In this document: one piece after another, positions 1 to 8,318 of the stretch
Position numbering within the stretch: the stretch's first letter is position 1
Layout of the letters: every line of letters begins with the position of its first letter
NCBI GenBank assembly: GCA_964485515.1
Contig: CAZALT010000080.1
Location: forward strand, 1 to 15,870
Origin: CAZALT01 sp964485515
Lineage (GTDB): Bacteria; Actinomycetota; Acidimicrobiia; Acidimicrobiales; Acidimicrobilacustridaceae
Direction of reading: 5' to 3'
DNA: 15,870 bases
The notes under the pieces: model-generated
The model's input: only the letters and a program-made list of their open reading frames with translations
What the model was told of the DNA's origin: nothing
Database searches by the model: none
Position numbers and translations under genes: made by a program

Positions 1-7
1 GGTCCGT

Positions 8-55
8 GTGGAGCGGGTGACGAGAGTCGAACTCGCGTTCTCAGCTTGGGAAGCT
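8..55 (-). repeat. Left 48-bp direct repeat (att-like), 3' fragment of tRNA-Gly
   Basis: This segment is identical over 48 bp to 15816-15863. Read on the minus strand it gives the last bases of the anticodon 5' stem, the CCC anticodon loop, the variable region, T-arm, acceptor strand and encoded CCA of tRNA-Gly. Beyond base 55 the sequence (aaaaacctgag) does not continue into a D-arm or the 5' acceptor strand, so this is not a functional tRNA. It is best read as the distal attachment site of an element integrated into the tRNA-Gly at the right edge. Confidence 0.85.
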
Positions 56-410
56 AAAAACCTGAGTCTTCCGGAGACGCCAGCGGACCCCGATGGACGC
101 CAGGCAAGGAGAATCCTGAGGCACGGACCATGCTGGACGCGTGCGGCAGGCTGCGGATGTGCCATCGGTGTGCCATCCAACATCGAGCGCCGTGCGACGC
201 GATCTCGCGGAGCGATGTGGCACGGATTCATGCGCGCGGTTCATAGCCGGCTCAGTTGTCCGTGCTCCGGCGTTGGGGTGCATTCCTTGGCACTCGGCGA
301 AGCACAGGATTCCCGCATGACGGGGCTCTTGAGCGCCTCCCCCTATATCTGCGAGGCCTGGCGCGTCGGTGACGTCTTTGGTCGTTCGCCACGGCGGGGA
401 CTGAGCAGGA
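56..410. other. Non-coding left end of the island
   Basis: This stretch of about 355 bases lies between the left tRNA fragment and the stop codon of the minus-strand lipoprotein gene. I see no gene with a credible start and recognisable product on either strand. The open frames that cross it are extensions of other-frame reading through the neighbouring gene. The only clear structure is a tandem pair of TGTGCCATC motifs at 158-177. No integrase remnant was recognised. Confidence 0.6.
158..177 (+). repeat. Tandem TGTGCCATC repeats, possible recombinase arm sites (left)
   Basis: The 9-mer TGTGCCATC occurs at 158-166 and again at 169-177, a spacing of 11 bp, or about one helical turn. They lie 102 bp inside the left tRNA repeat. 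The same 9-mer appears inverted near the right end (15761-15769). Short repeats flanking the core on both sides of a reconstructed attP are the usual layout of tyrosine-recombinase arm-type sites. The repeats are seen; the function is inferred. Confidence 0.45.
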
Positions 411-1739
411 CTACCCGAGGACATCGCTGGAGTCTTCGAGGGTGTAGGCCCCCGGTTTCCCTTCGGCGTCGAGCACGCCGCGAAGCCATTGGTTCGTGCA
501 GATGGCGGGCTTGGCGGGTACGGCAGTTCCTCCGCATTTGAGCACCACGCCGCCTCCCGCTGGGAGTTCGGTCTCATCCATGGTCTTGAAGGCCTCGTTG
601 ACCGTCTCGGGCGTGACCTCACCTTGGAAGTCGTCGAGGGCGGCGCCGATGGTGGCGACAGCGGAGTAGCCGACGAGGGGGTAGAAGCCTGGAACGTCCT
701 TGACGTCGCTGCCATAGGTCTCCATCACGGCCGAATAGAGGTCGTAGGTCGGGTCGCCGACCGCGCCGGTGGCCAGCGGTGAAAGCACGCTGACGCCCTC
801 GAGGTCCGATCCGAGTGCCGCCCTCGTGGCGTCGGTGAAGCAGGGCGATACGCCGGAGATGGCACCGGTGTAGCCCACGGCTTTCAGGCCTTGTATTGCG
901 GCGATGCAGAACGCGTCGTTGCCGAGGATGTGGACCACGCCTGCGCCGCTGGCCTTCACCCGTTCCATCTGGGGGACCATGTCTGGGGTCCCCAAGGGGA
1001 TGGGGACCACGTCGTAGTCGAGTCCAGCCCGACTCATCGTGGCACCGTCGTCTGCATCGAGGACCTCGAGGGCCTGAGGGACGTCGATGATCACAAAGGC
1101 AACCTTGCTGGCGCCGACCGACTCGGCGAGGGCGATGGGCAAGCCGAAGAACGCGGCGGTGGGGTTCGTCATGAGGAAGGTGGACTGGTCGTCCGCCTCG
1201 ATCTCGGCTCCACTCCCGAGGAGGAGGATCATGGGGATGCCGGCGTCGTGCAGGGGTTCCCAGATCTCCTGGCCATAAGCCGACTGAGGAACTGCCACCG
1301 CGACCACCTTTTCGGTGATCATCTTCGTGGCGCACTCTGTGGCAAGGGACGGATTCACCTTCATCTCGCACGTGACCAGCTCGATCGGCCGACCGGCGAG
1401 ACCTCCACGATGCTGGTTGAGAAACTCGGCTGTTGCCTCCCCGGCAGTGATCTCATCAGACGCGTCCACCGTGTCAGACGTTCCTTCGGACAGCAGACCG
1501 ACCTTGATGGGCTCGCCAGTCGCAACGTCCTCGGATCCGAGCAGGTCGGAGGCGCTCGTCGCGTCGGTCGCCTGGTCCGGCGAACTCGTCGACTCTGGGG
1601 TTTGTGACTCATCGGCGCACGCGGCAATCCCAATGAACAGGGATCCGATGGCCACGACTGCGCAGAGCCGCCTCGTTCTGCTGGCTCGGCTCTCCGTCCG
1701 TGGGCGTGCGTCAGCAATTCGAAACGATGGCTGGTTCAT
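411..1739 (-). CDS. ABC transporter substrate-binding lipoprotein (LivK/branched-chain amino acid type)
   Basis: This is an extracytoplasmic solute-binding protein of the periplasmic-binding type I fold (Peripla_BP_6-like), predicted to be lipid-anchored outside the membrane and to hand substrate to an ABC importer. The 442-residue product has a basic N-region (residues 11-25), a hydrophobic stretch (26-40) and a lipobox ending in Cys41 (GIAAC). A Ser/Thr/Pro-rich linker follows, then the mature domain opening with IKVGLLSEGTSD and containing the typical EFLNQHRGGLAGRPIELV segment. I chose the ATG at 1739 because a GGGGG ribosome-binding stretch lies just upstream; an in-frame start at 1826 adds 29 residues with no signal-peptide character. 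It lies downstream of, and in the same direction as, the TetR gene (129-base gap). No permease or ATPase gene is nearby. The ligand is unknown; family members bind amino acids, amides, aromatic acids and other small molecules. Confidence 0.85.
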   Translation of the reverse strand: MNQPSFRIADARPRTESRASRTRRLCAVVAIGSLFIGIAACADESQTPESTSSPDQATDATSASDLLGSEDVATGEPIKVGLLSEGTSDTVDASDEITAGEATAEFLNQHRGGLAGRPIELVTCEMKVNPSLATECATKMITEKVVAVAVPQSAYGQEIWEPLHDAGIPMILLLGSGAEIEADDQSTFLMTNPTAAFFGLPIALAESVGASKVAFVIIDVPQALEVLDADDGATMSRAGLDYDVVPIPLGTPDMVPQMERVKASGAGVVHILGNDAFCIAAIQGLKAVGYTGAISGVSPCFTDATRAALGSDLEGVSVLSPLATGAVGDPTYDLYSAVMETYGSDVKDVPGFYPLVGYSAVATIGAALDDFQGEVTPETVNEAFKTMDETELPAGGGVVLKCGGTAVPAKPAICTNQWLRGVLDAEGKPGAYTLEDSSDVLG

Positions 1740-1868
1740 TCGTCGGGCCCCCTGCTCGACCGGGCGTTCGTTACCCAGAGGCGAGGTTGTGGAACAAAGG
1801 TTAGGTCGGAGGGGGGTTGGCGGCAATCGGATTTGGCTTCTCCCGGCGTCGAGGTATGTGGAAGGCGG

Positions 1869-2513
1869 TCAGCGGGGCGACGCGCCGCGGTGGAGGAAGC
1901 CGTGAAGGGACATCTGGGTGATCCCGTCGACGAGCTCGTCGCGGTTCGGCGGTTGTCCGTCGAAGAGCACGGTTCCCAGCGTGGCCATCCCGGCGATCAT
2001 GGCGACGTTGGACCGCACCGCGAACTCGCCGTGGTCGGTGGGAAGGCCGAGGACATCGCTGCTGTAGGTCCCGATGCGTCCGAGTACGGCGATTGCCTTC
2101 CGGATGTCGTCGAGTCCGATCTCATTGAGCTCCTCGGGGTCGAGCGCTTCGGCATTGAGGAGGGTGATCAGCAGGCCGCGGTTCGCCACGAACAGGTCGT
2201 AGAGCGCGCCGTTCAGCTGTTTGGCGACCTCCTCTTGGTCAGCGTCACCGGGGAGAGTCGTCCAGGACTGGTGGAAGTTCTGGACGACATCGACGAACGG
2301 GGTGACCAGCGCTTCTCGGAACAGGGCGGCCTTGGAGCCGAAGGTTCGGTAGACGAGTTGTTCGACCACGCCCGCTCGATCCGCGATGTCGCGGGTGGTG
2401 GTGCTGCGGTAGTCCTGACGGCCGAAGAGCTCGCGGGCGGCCTCGAGGAGCAGCCGTCTCGGTTCGCCGCGGGGGCGTCTGGCCGATGGCGGAGTTGCAG
2501 ACGGGTCGGACAT
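1869..2513 (-). CDS. TetR/AcrR family transcriptional regulator
   Basis: This is a one-component repressor-type regulator of 214 residues, a normal length for the family. An N-terminal helix (LLLEAARELFGRQDY, about 21-35) is followed by the helix-turn-helix (about 39-65: TTRDIADRAGV, then LVYRTFGSKAALF), which is the TetR signature. The C-terminal two-thirds is the variable ligand-binding and dimerisation domain. I used the ATG at 2513; a TTG at 2546 would add 11 residues, and neither start has a strong Shine-Dalgarno. It is divergent from the alcohol dehydrogenase operon (107 bases between starts), with a perfect 10-bp palindrome at 2520-2529 next to its start. It therefore probably controls itself and that operon, and perhaps the co-directional lipoprotein gene behind it. 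The ligand is unknown. Confidence 0.9.
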   Translation of the reverse strand: MSDPSATPPSARRPRGEPRRLLLEAARELFGRQDYRSTTTRDIADRAGVVEQLVYRTFGSKAALFREALVTPFVDVVQNFHQSWTTLPGDADQEEVAKQLNGALYDLFVANRGLLITLLNAEALDPEELNEIGLDDIRKAIAVLGRIGTYSSDVLGLPTDHGEFAVRSNVAMIAGMATLGTVLFDGQPPNRDELVDGITQMSLHGFLHRGASPR

Positions 2514-2519
2514 TAGGGT

Positions 2520-2529
2520 AGCAATTGCT
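2520..2529. promoter_or_regulatory. Palindrome in the TetR/ADH divergent region (candidate operator)
   Basis: AGCAATTGCT is a perfect 10-bp palindrome, AT-rich against a GC-rich background, ending 7 bases upstream of the TetR ATG. A CTTAAG palindrome follows at 2532-2537. It lies between the divergent TetR and alcohol dehydrogenase genes, where a TetR operator is expected. It is shorter than most TetR operators, so the assignment is tentative. Confidence 0.35.
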
Positions 2530-2620
2530 CTCTTAAGGGGGGCCAACAGCCCGCGGTAGATCTGACGATTGTGCCGCGCGTCGCCGGGTGCCCCTCGGAT
2601 CGTGCCATGGGGGTGCTGCG

Positions 2621-3673
2621 ATGCGAGCAGTTGTGTTGAGAGATAGGCAGCTCGAGGTCCGCGAGATTGCGGACCCGGTGCCGGGTCCGGGTGAGCTGTT
2701 GCTGCGGACGTTGAGCACGGCGATCTGCGCGTCGGACGTGCATTTCATGGATCACCCGGAGATGGGGATCAACGATCCGACGGGTCGTTCGCTCTATGAC
2801 GCGGACCGCGACGTCGTCCTCGGTCACGAGTTCGTCGGCGAGGTGATCGGCCACGGGCCGGGTTGCGGCGAGCAGTTCCCGGTCGGCACGCGGGTCACGT
2901 CGATGCCGGTGCGCTTCGCGGGAGAGAGCGGCGAGGTCGACTTCAACGCCGTGCGGATCATCGGCCAGCACCCCGAGGCCCAGGGCAGCTTCGCGGAGCT
3001 CGTGGTCGTACCGGAGATGATGGCGAAGGCGGCGCCCGGCGACGCGTCGAGCGACGCCATCGCCGTCGTCGACGCCTTCGCGGTAGGCGAGTTCTACGTT
3101 CGCAGCTCGAACATCGCGCCCGGCGAGGTGGCGATTGTGGTGGGCGCCGGAGCGATCGGCCTGTCGGCGGTCGCGGCGCTGGCCAGCCGAGGTGTAGAGC
3201 CGATCATCGCGATGGACTTCAAGGAGGAGCGTCGCGAGCTGGCTCGCGCCTTCGGGGCGCACATCGTCGCCGATCCTGCCGAGCGCAGCCCCTACGAGGT
3301 CTGGGAGCAGGCGCTGAATGACTACGGCATCCTCAGCGCCCCGGTCATCTTCGAGTGCGTCGGCGCCTACGGCCTGGTCCAAAAGCTCGTCGAAGGCGCG
3401 CCGATGGCCACACGCATCTACGTCGCCGGGGGCTGGTACTCGGGCGATCAGCTCGACATCACCACCGCGTCGCGCCAAGGCGTGATCATCCAGTTCGGCG
3501 GCGGACCGCAGCCCGACGACTGGTACGGCACCCTCGACGCCGTGGTCGAGGGCCGGTTGGATCCGACGCCGAGCATCGGGGAGGTCATCGGGCTCGATGG
3601 AGTCGCCGATGCGCTCGAGCGAGCCCGCAAATCCGAAGGACCGCCCCGCATCGTCGTGCATCCCAACGGCTGA
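2621..3673 (+). CDS. Zinc-dependent MDR family alcohol dehydrogenase
   Basis: This is a medium-chain dehydrogenase/reductase of 350 residues, predicted to interconvert an alcohol and a carbonyl using NAD(P) in the cytoplasm. Visible motifs are the GroES-like N-domain with the catalytic-zinc Cys36 (ICASD), the GHE zinc motif (His69-Glu70, GHEFVGEV), an Asp at 151 that may be the third ligand, and the Rossmann motif GAGAIG (175-180) followed by the acidic cofactor end IAMDFKEER. The four-cysteine structural-zinc lobe seen in classical ADHs is absent: the region around residues 95-112 has no Cys. The ATG at 2621 is preceded by a GGGGG stretch and starts with the typical MRAVVL; an in-frame GTG at 2588 would add 11 residues. 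It is the first gene of a six-gene operon (next start 13 bases downstream) and divergent from the TetR gene. The substrate is unknown. Confidence 0.88.
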   Translation: MRAVVLRDRQLEVREIADPVPGPGELLLRTLSTAICASDVHFMDHPEMGINDPTGRSLYDADRDVVLGHEFVGEVIGHGPGCGEQFPVGTRVTSMPVRFAGESGEVDFNAVRIIGQHPEAQGSFAELVVVPEMMAKAAPGDASSDAIAVVDAFAVGEFYVRSSNIAPGEVAIVVGAGAIGLSAVAALASRGVEPIIAMDFKEERRELARAFGAHIVADPAERSPYEVWEQALNDYGILSAPVIFECVGAYGLVQKLVEGAPMATRIYVAGGWYSGDQLDITTASRQGVIIQFGGGPQPDDWYGTLDAVVEGRLDPTPSIGEVIGLDGVADALERARKSEGPPRIVVHPNG

Positions 3674-3686
3674 GAGGACGAACCCG

Positions 3687-4103
3687 GTGAGCGAAGACCA
3701 TCGAGCCGACGAGCACGACATCACCAAGGTGCTGGTCGCCTACGCGACCGGCATCGACCGCAGGGATTGGGAGTTGTTCCGGACCTGCTTCACCGACGAC
3801 GTCGTCGCCGAGTACGAGGGCCTCGACCCCTGGCACGGCATCGATGCCATCACCGACTCGATGACCACGAGCCACGCCGAGATGGGCCACACCATGCACC
3901 GGCTGACGAACATGGCCATCGTCGTCGACGGTGACACCGCGACGGCGCGCACCTACGTCGACGCCATGCTCATGGCACCCGACGGACAGTCCGGCCTGAA
4001 CCCCCGCGGCTTCTACGACGACGAGTTGCGTCGCACGCCACAGGGCTGGCGCATCGCCCACCGAAACTTCACCTACGTCCACTTCGGCGTCATCGGCGCC
4101 TGA
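3687..4103 (+). CDS. SnoaL-like (NTF2-fold) protein, copy 1
   Basis: This is a small protein of 138 residues, the usual size for the SnoaL/NTF2 alpha+beta cone fold. Recognisable stretches are the N-terminal helix with YATGIDRRDWELFRTCF followed by DDVVAEYEG, and the C-terminal GFYDDELRRTPQGWRIAHR, which closely matches the SnoaL_4 pattern. Members of this fold act as polyketide cyclases, ketosteroid-isomerase-like enzymes, dehydratases or hydroxylase partners, so a specific reaction cannot be assigned. The GTG start at 3687 is supported by AGAGGA 8 bases upstream; longer in-frame starts would overlap the alcohol dehydrogenase. It lies 13 bases after the ADH stop and 13 bases before the LLM gene, so it is almost certainly co-transcribed. 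A second SnoaL-like protein at 11908 accompanies the other LLM gene but is not closely similar. Confidence 0.8.
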   Translation: MSEDHRADEHDITKVLVAYATGIDRRDWELFRTCFTDDVVAEYEGLDPWHGIDAITDSMTTSHAEMGHTMHRLTNMAIVVDGDTATARTYVDAMLMAPDGQSGLNPRGFYDDELRRTPQGWRIAHRNFTYVHFGVIGA

Positions 4104-4116
4104 TCAAGGAGCAGCA

Positions 4117-5091
4117 GTGTTCGTCGTCCGCTTCGACATGCGCGCACCGGCCTTCGGCGCCAGCACGACCGACCTCTACCGGGCCGCGCTCGAGATGGCC
4201 GAGTGGTCCGAGTCGCGCGGCGCGCTGACGGCGATCTTGTGCGAGCACCACTCGATGGAAGACGGCTACCTGCCATCGCCCGTCGTGCTGGCCACCGCAA
4301 TGGCGGCGCGCACCACCTCGCTGCAGATCATGGTCGCGGTCGTGATCGTCCCCCTGTACGAGCCGGTCCGACTGGCCGAGGACATGGTCGTCCTCGACAT
4401 CATCAGCGGCGGGCGGGTCAGCTATGTGGGCGGCGTCGGCTACCGGCCTGAGGAGTTCGAGCACCACGGCGTCGACTTCAAGCAGCGAGGCCGCATCGCC
4501 GACGAGCACCTTGGGCTGCTCCTGCGGGCCAAGTCCGGCGAGCCGTTCGAGCACGAGGGCCGGCGGATCCACATCACGCCGTCGCCAGTCACCCCCGGCG
4601 GCCCCCGCATCGCGTGGGGTGGCGGCACTGCGGTCGCCGTGCGCCGGGCAGCGCGCTTCGGGCTGGACTTCCTCGGCCAGGGCGGCGACCCCACGATGGA
4701 AGCCACCTACGCCGAGGAATCGCGGGCCAACGGCCACGAACCCGGCTTCTGCTTCGTTCCGCCGTTGGACACGGTGACGACCTTGTTCGTCGCCCACGAC
4801 GTCGACCGAGCATGGGAGGAGATCGGCCCGCACATGCTGCACGACGTCATGGCCTACGCCTCGGTCAACGCGGGCAACACCCACACGGCCAGCCTCACTG
4901 CCGCCACCACCGTCGAGCAGCTCCGCGCCGAGAACCGAACCCACCGCATCGTCACCGTCGACGAAGCCGTCGAGATGGCCCGCTCCGGGGTCCCGTTGCA
5001 GCTGCAACCGCTCGCCGGGGGCCTCCCGCCCGAGACGGCGTGGCCCTACCTCCGGATCGTCACCGACGAGGTCATGCCCGCACTGCAGTAG
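4117..5091 (+). CDS. LLM class flavin-dependent oxidoreductase, copy 1
   Basis: This is a bacterial luciferase-like (LLM) oxidoreductase of 324 residues, predicted to form a TIM barrel using FMN or F420 for a monooxygenation or hydride-transfer step. Visible signatures are EHH (43-45) followed by YLPSPVVLATAMAART, then VRLAEDMVVLDIISGGR (84-100) and GVGYRPEEF (106-114), all standard LLM segments. A C-terminal PLAGGLPPETAWPYL motif is shared with the copy at 9710. Start: GTG at 4117 with AAGGAG 5 bases upstream. It is the third gene of the operon and is immediately followed by a DapB-like gene, the same LLM-then-DapB order as in the second cluster. The choice of cofactor (FMN or F420) cannot be settled here, and the substrate is unknown. 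Confidence 0.87.
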   Translation: MFVVRFDMRAPAFGASTTDLYRAALEMAEWSESRGALTAILCEHHSMEDGYLPSPVVLATAMAARTTSLQIMVAVVIVPLYEPVRLAEDMVVLDIISGGRVSYVGGVGYRPEEFEHHGVDFKQRGRIADEHLGLLLRAKSGEPFEHEGRRIHITPSPVTPGGPRIAWGGGTAVAVRRAARFGLDFLGQGGDPTMEATYAEESRANGHEPGFCFVPPLDTVTTLFVAHDVDRAWEEIGPHMLHDVMAYASVNAGNTHTASLTAATTVEQLRAENRTHRIVTVDEAVEMARSGVPLQLQPLAGGLPPETAWPYLRIVTDEVMPALQ

Positions 5092-5121
5092 CAGTTGTCA
5101 CCCGACAGACGAGAGGGATCT

Positions 5122-6204
5122 ATGACGATCAAGGTTGGCCACATCGGGACCGGACGAACCGGACGCGAGGCGCTCCGGGCGATCCTGCGTGACCCCCGGT
5201 TCGAACTCGCGACGCTCGTGGTCACCACGCCGGACAAGGCCGGGCGGGATGCGGGAGAGCTGTGCGGTCTCCCGCCGGTGGGGGTGGAAGCCACCTTGGA
5301 TCTCGACGGCGCGGTCGACCTCGGGCTCGACTGCTTCAGCTACGGAGGCTCGGTGATCGGACGTGAGGCCGAGGCGTGTGGCGAGATCGCACGGTTCCTC
5401 GAGCGCGGGGTCGATGTCGTGACCTTCGCGCTGGCTTCGATGGTGTACCCGAAGATGGCGCCGCCCGAGCTGGCCGCGCCGATCGCCGAAGCCTGCGCGG
5501 CTGGTGGGTCGTCGTTCTACGCGTCGGGGATGGAGCCCGGGTGGGCGAGCTTCTCGATGCCCTACACGCTGCTCGCCGTGGCCGGTGAGGTCGACTCGTA
5601 CCGCGAGGAGCAACACGCCGTCGACATGGCGGTGTCGTATCCGATCAAGGAGGTCGTGTTCGGCTCGATGGGCTTCGGGCAACCCGATGGCACCATCCCG
5701 CCCCGCTTCGTCGACGGCGTGTGTGCCAAGTGGTGGATCCCGAACCTCCACATCGTCGCCGACGCCCTCGGGACCATGATCGAGTCGACCGAGTTCAGGT
5801 GGGAGACCCACGCCACGCCTCACGAGCTCGACACCAACCTGGGGCCGGTCGCCGCCGGGACGATCGGTGCCACGTTCTGGGAGCTCGAAGGCATCGCCAG
5901 CAACGGCACCCGCATCTATGTCGACTACATCGCGCGCGTCACCCGCTCGGCGCCGGTTCCCGATCATTGGCCCAAGGCTTCGGCCGGACTCGATGCTGGC
6001 ATCGTCTACCGGATCGAGGGGCGGCCCAGCTTCAACGTCAACGTGCAGGCCGTGCAACGCCGCGGCGATGACTACGGCGCCCCGCTCGCGATGACGGCGC
6101 TCCATGCCATCAACGCCATTCCGGCGGTCACCCAAGCTGCACCCGGACACCTCACCCCGCTCGACCTGCCTCTGTACACCGCCAACGGAGCGACGCGGAC
6201 CTGA
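5122..6204 (+). CDS. DapB-like NAD(P)-binding oxidoreductase, copy 1
   Basis: This 360-residue protein has an N-terminal Rossmann domain like that of dihydrodipicolinate reductase, in the group often annotated as NAD(P)H-dependent amine dehydrogenase or 2,4-diaminopentanoate dehydrogenase-like. Motifs are the dinucleotide loop GTGRTG (9-14), the family box DKAGRDAGELCGL (38-50), the mid-domain GGSSFYASGMEPGW (128-141) and the C-terminal NAIPAVTQAAPG. It is too long for true DapB (about 245-270 residues) and is not in a lysine-biosynthesis context. The ATG at 5122 has GAGAGGG just upstream; earlier in-frame codons lack one. Its stop overlaps the P450 start by one base (TGATG), so translation is probably coupled. 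It is the most diverged of the three copies in this window: the other two share an STGGxGS loop and a GVWVH segment. The physiological substrate is unknown. Confidence 0.82.
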   Translation: MTIKVGHIGTGRTGREALRAILRDPRFELATLVVTTPDKAGRDAGELCGLPPVGVEATLDLDGAVDLGLDCFSYGGSVIGREAEACGEIARFLERGVDVVTFALASMVYPKMAPPELAAPIAEACAAGGSSFYASGMEPGWASFSMPYTLLAVAGEVDSYREEQHAVDMAVSYPIKEVVFGSMGFGQPDGTIPPRFVDGVCAKWWIPNLHIVADALGTMIESTEFRWETHATPHELDTNLGPVAAGTIGATFWELEGIASNGTRIYVDYIARVTRSAPVPDHWPKASAGLDAGIVYRIEGRPSFNVNVQAVQRRGDDYGAPLAMTALHAINAIPAVTQAAPGHLTPLDLPLYTANGATRT

Positions 6205-7433
6205 TGGTCGACACGGACATGGCTGACGCCGCTCCGGCCGGCGATGCCTACTACGACCCGTTCAACCCTGACATCGATGACGACCCCTACCCCGTCTGGA
6301 AGCGGTTGCGTGACGAGGCACCGCTCTATCGCAACGAGTCCGAGGACTTCTACGCGCTGAGCCGGTGGGACGACGTCGAACCCGCGCTCATCAACTGGGA
6401 GACCTACCGCTCGGGCAAGGGCACCATCTACGAGGTCATCAAGGCCACCACGACGTCGGACCTCGAGATCCCGCCAGGGATCATCCTGTTCGAGGATCCG
6501 CCCATCCATGACCTGCACCGGGGCCTGCTCTCGCGGGTCTTCACTCCCCGGCGCATGGCTGCCATCGAGCCCCTGATCCGCAACTATTGCGCCGCCGCGC
6601 TCGATCCGTTCGTGGGTACCGACGGCTTCGACGTCATCGCCGACTTCAGCCAGTTCGTACCGATGCGCACCATCGGGTACCTGCTTGGGATCCCCGAAGA
6701 CGCCCAGGAAGGGATCCGCAAGGTCACCGACGACAGCCTCGCCCTCCAGGACGGCAAGGCGCCGCAGTACAGCGAGGGCTCGTTCGGCCACTCGACGGAC
6801 CTGATCGGCGACTACATCGAATGGCGTGTCGAGCACCCATCCGATGACCTGATGACCGACCTGCTCAACGCCGAGGTGGACGACGACGGCGTCCGGCGCA
6901 AGCTCACCCGCACCGAGGTGCTGACCTACACGACCATGGTGGTGGGCGCCGGCAACGAGACCGCTACTCGTCTCATCGGCTTCACCATGGATCTGCTGGC
7001 CCGCCACCCCGACCAACGCCAAGCCGTCATCGACGATCGATCACTCGTCGCATCGGCGATCGAGGAAGTCCTGCGCTACGAAGCGCCCTCGCCGGTGCAA
7101 GCCCGCTACGTGGCCCGCGACGTGGAAGTCCATGGCGAGACCGTGCCCGAAGGCTCGATCATGATGCTGATCAACGGGTCCGCCAACCGCGACGAACGCC
7201 ATTTCCCCGACCCGGATCGCTTCGACGTCCGACGGGCCAACGGCCCGCACCTGAGCTTCGGCTTTGGGTTGCACTACTGCCTCGGCGCCGCGCTGGCCCG
7301 CATCGAAGGACGCGTCGCGCTCGAAGAGATCCTCAACCGGTGGAGCACGTGGGACGTCGACCTCGACCGTGCCCACAAAGCCCACACCGCAAGCGTCCGA
7401 GGCTGGGAGAGCCTGCCCGTCCGCCTGCGGTGA
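6204..7433 (+). CDS. Cytochrome P450
   Basis: This is a soluble, class I-type bacterial cytochrome P450 of 409 residues, predicted to insert one oxygen atom from O2 into an organic substrate with electrons from a ferredoxin/reductase pair. The key elements are intact: the I-helix oxygen-activation motif AGNET (249-253), the K-helix ExxR (Glu288-Arg291), the PERF-like DPDRF (336-340), and the haem loop FGFGLHYCLG with the thiolate ligand Cys359. The start at 6204 overlaps the previous stop; a second ATG at 6219 would remove five residues. No ferredoxin or reductase gene is in the window, so the redox partners must come from elsewhere. It is the fifth gene of the operon, followed after 52 bases by the SDR. 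A CYP family number cannot be assigned by eye. Confidence 0.95.
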   Translation: MVDTDMADAAPAGDAYYDPFNPDIDDDPYPVWKRLRDEAPLYRNESEDFYALSRWDDVEPALINWETYRSGKGTIYEVIKATTTSDLEIPPGIILFEDPPIHDLHRGLLSRVFTPRRMAAIEPLIRNYCAAALDPFVGTDGFDVIADFSQFVPMRTIGYLLGIPEDAQEGIRKVTDDSLALQDGKAPQYSEGSFGHSTDLIGDYIEWRVEHPSDDLMTDLLNAEVDDDGVRRKLTRTEVLTYTTMVVGAGNETATRLIGFTMDLLARHPDQRQAVIDDRSLVASAIEEVLRYEAPSPVQARYVARDVEVHGETVPEGSIMMLINGSANRDERHFPDPDRFDVRRANGPHLSFGFGLHYCLGAALARIEGRVALEEILNRWSTWDVDLDRAHKAHTASVRGWESLPVRLR

Positions 7434-7485
7434 ACTCCCCTCCTCAGCACAGCATCTGAGTCCGTCCCAACTTCGAGGTGATCAC

Positions 7486-8310
7486 ATGTCGTTCGAAACC
7501 ACCTACGGGCCATGGGCCGTCGTCGCCGGCGCCTCCGACGGCGTCGGCGAAGCCTTCACCGAAGAGGTCGCTCGGCGCGGTCTCAATGTCGTGCTCGTCG
7601 CTCGCCGACGAGCGCTGCTCGAAGACATCGCAGCGCGGATCGAGAGAGACACCGGTGCGCAGACCCGGACACTCACAATCGACCTGGCAACACCAGAAGC
7701 GGGCGACGAACTCATCGCCAAGACGAGTGACCTCGACGTCGGCCTCGTGATGTACAACGCCGGCGGCGACCCGCACTTCCGGCCCTTCCTGGACAACCCG
7801 CTCGACGAGTCACTCAACATGCTGCGACGCAACTGCGCCGTACCCACACAGCTGTGCCACCACTACGGCCGCGCAATGGTTGCCCGCGGCCGCGGCGGGA
7901 TCATCCTCGTGACCTCCGGCGCCGCGGTGGGCGGCACCGCCAACCTGGCCGCCTACGGCGGCTCGAAGGCCTGGAACCGAGTGTTCGCCGAAGCGCTGTG
8001 GGCCGAGCTCAAGCCGCACGGGGTCGACGTGTTGAGCCTTCTCCTCGGCGAGACCGACACGCCCGCGCTGCGAAAGCTCCGTGCCGACCTCGGCAACGAC
8101 GACGACCCTGATGCCCCGCTGCCCAATGCCGTGACCGTCGCCGAGGTCATCGCCGACGCGGTCGAGTACCTCCCCAACGGGCCGAGCAGAGTCGTCGGAG
8201 AAAGCACTCGTGCCTCGCTCGAGTTCCTCAACCAGTACAGCCGTCGCGAGATCGTCGAGGCGATGTCCGCGGGAAGCCGAGCAATGATGATGCCCCCGGA
8301 CTCGCCCTGA
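7486..8310 (+). CDS. Short-chain dehydrogenase/reductase (SDR)
   Basis: This is a classical SDR of 274 residues, an NAD(P)-dependent oxidoreductase acting on an alcohol/ketone pair in the cytoplasm. Motifs are the glycine-rich cofactor loop GASDGVG (15-21), the basic ARRRA segment at the end of beta-2 (39-43, suggesting NADP(H)), DLAT for adenine binding, MYNAGG with the structural NAG (91-93), and the catalytic triad Ser144 (TSGAA), Tyr157 and Lys161 (YGGSK). The ATG at 7486 has GAGGTG 5 bases upstream; longer in-frame readings run back into the P450 gene in another frame. It is the last gene of the operon, converging on the minus-strand DapB-like gene. A 7-bp hairpin follows the stop. With the MDR dehydrogenase at the front of the operon, the cluster has two separate alcohol/carbonyl enzymes. 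Confidence 0.9.
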   Translation: MSFETTYGPWAVVAGASDGVGEAFTEEVARRGLNVVLVARRRALLEDIAARIERDTGAQTRTLTIDLATPEAGDELIAKTSDLDVGLVMYNAGGDPHFRPFLDNPLDESLNMLRRNCAVPTQLCHHYGRAMVARGRGGIILVTSGAAVGGTANLAAYGGSKAWNRVFAEALWAELKPHGVDVLSLLLGETDTPALRKLRADLGNDDDPDAPLPNAVTVAEVIADAVEYLPNGPSRVVGESTRASLEFLNQYSRREIVEAMSAGSRAMMMPPDSP

Positions 8311-8318
8311 GAGCGCAT

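Noticed and set aside
8..55. A second functional tRNA-Gly gene at the left end
   Set aside because: Only the anticodon loop and the 3' half are present; the flanking sequence cannot form a D-arm or the 5' acceptor strand.
158..177. Start of a CRISPR array or iteron-type replication origin
   Set aside because: There are only two 9-bp copies with a 2-bp gap, with no spacers, cas or rep gene; similar copies at the other end favour att-related sites.
41..715. Long minus-strand open frame running from the left end into the lipoprotein gene
   Set aside because: It overlaps the well-supported lipoprotein gene in another frame, and its product is Arg/Pro/Ser-rich with no recognisable domain; such frames are common in GC-rich coding DNA.
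2514..2620. KstR or KstR2 cholesterol-regulon boxes in the control regions
   Set aside because: I looked for the KstR and KstR2 inverted-repeat patterns here and at 9530-9709 and saw no convincing match, so a KstR-type steroid regulon is not supported.
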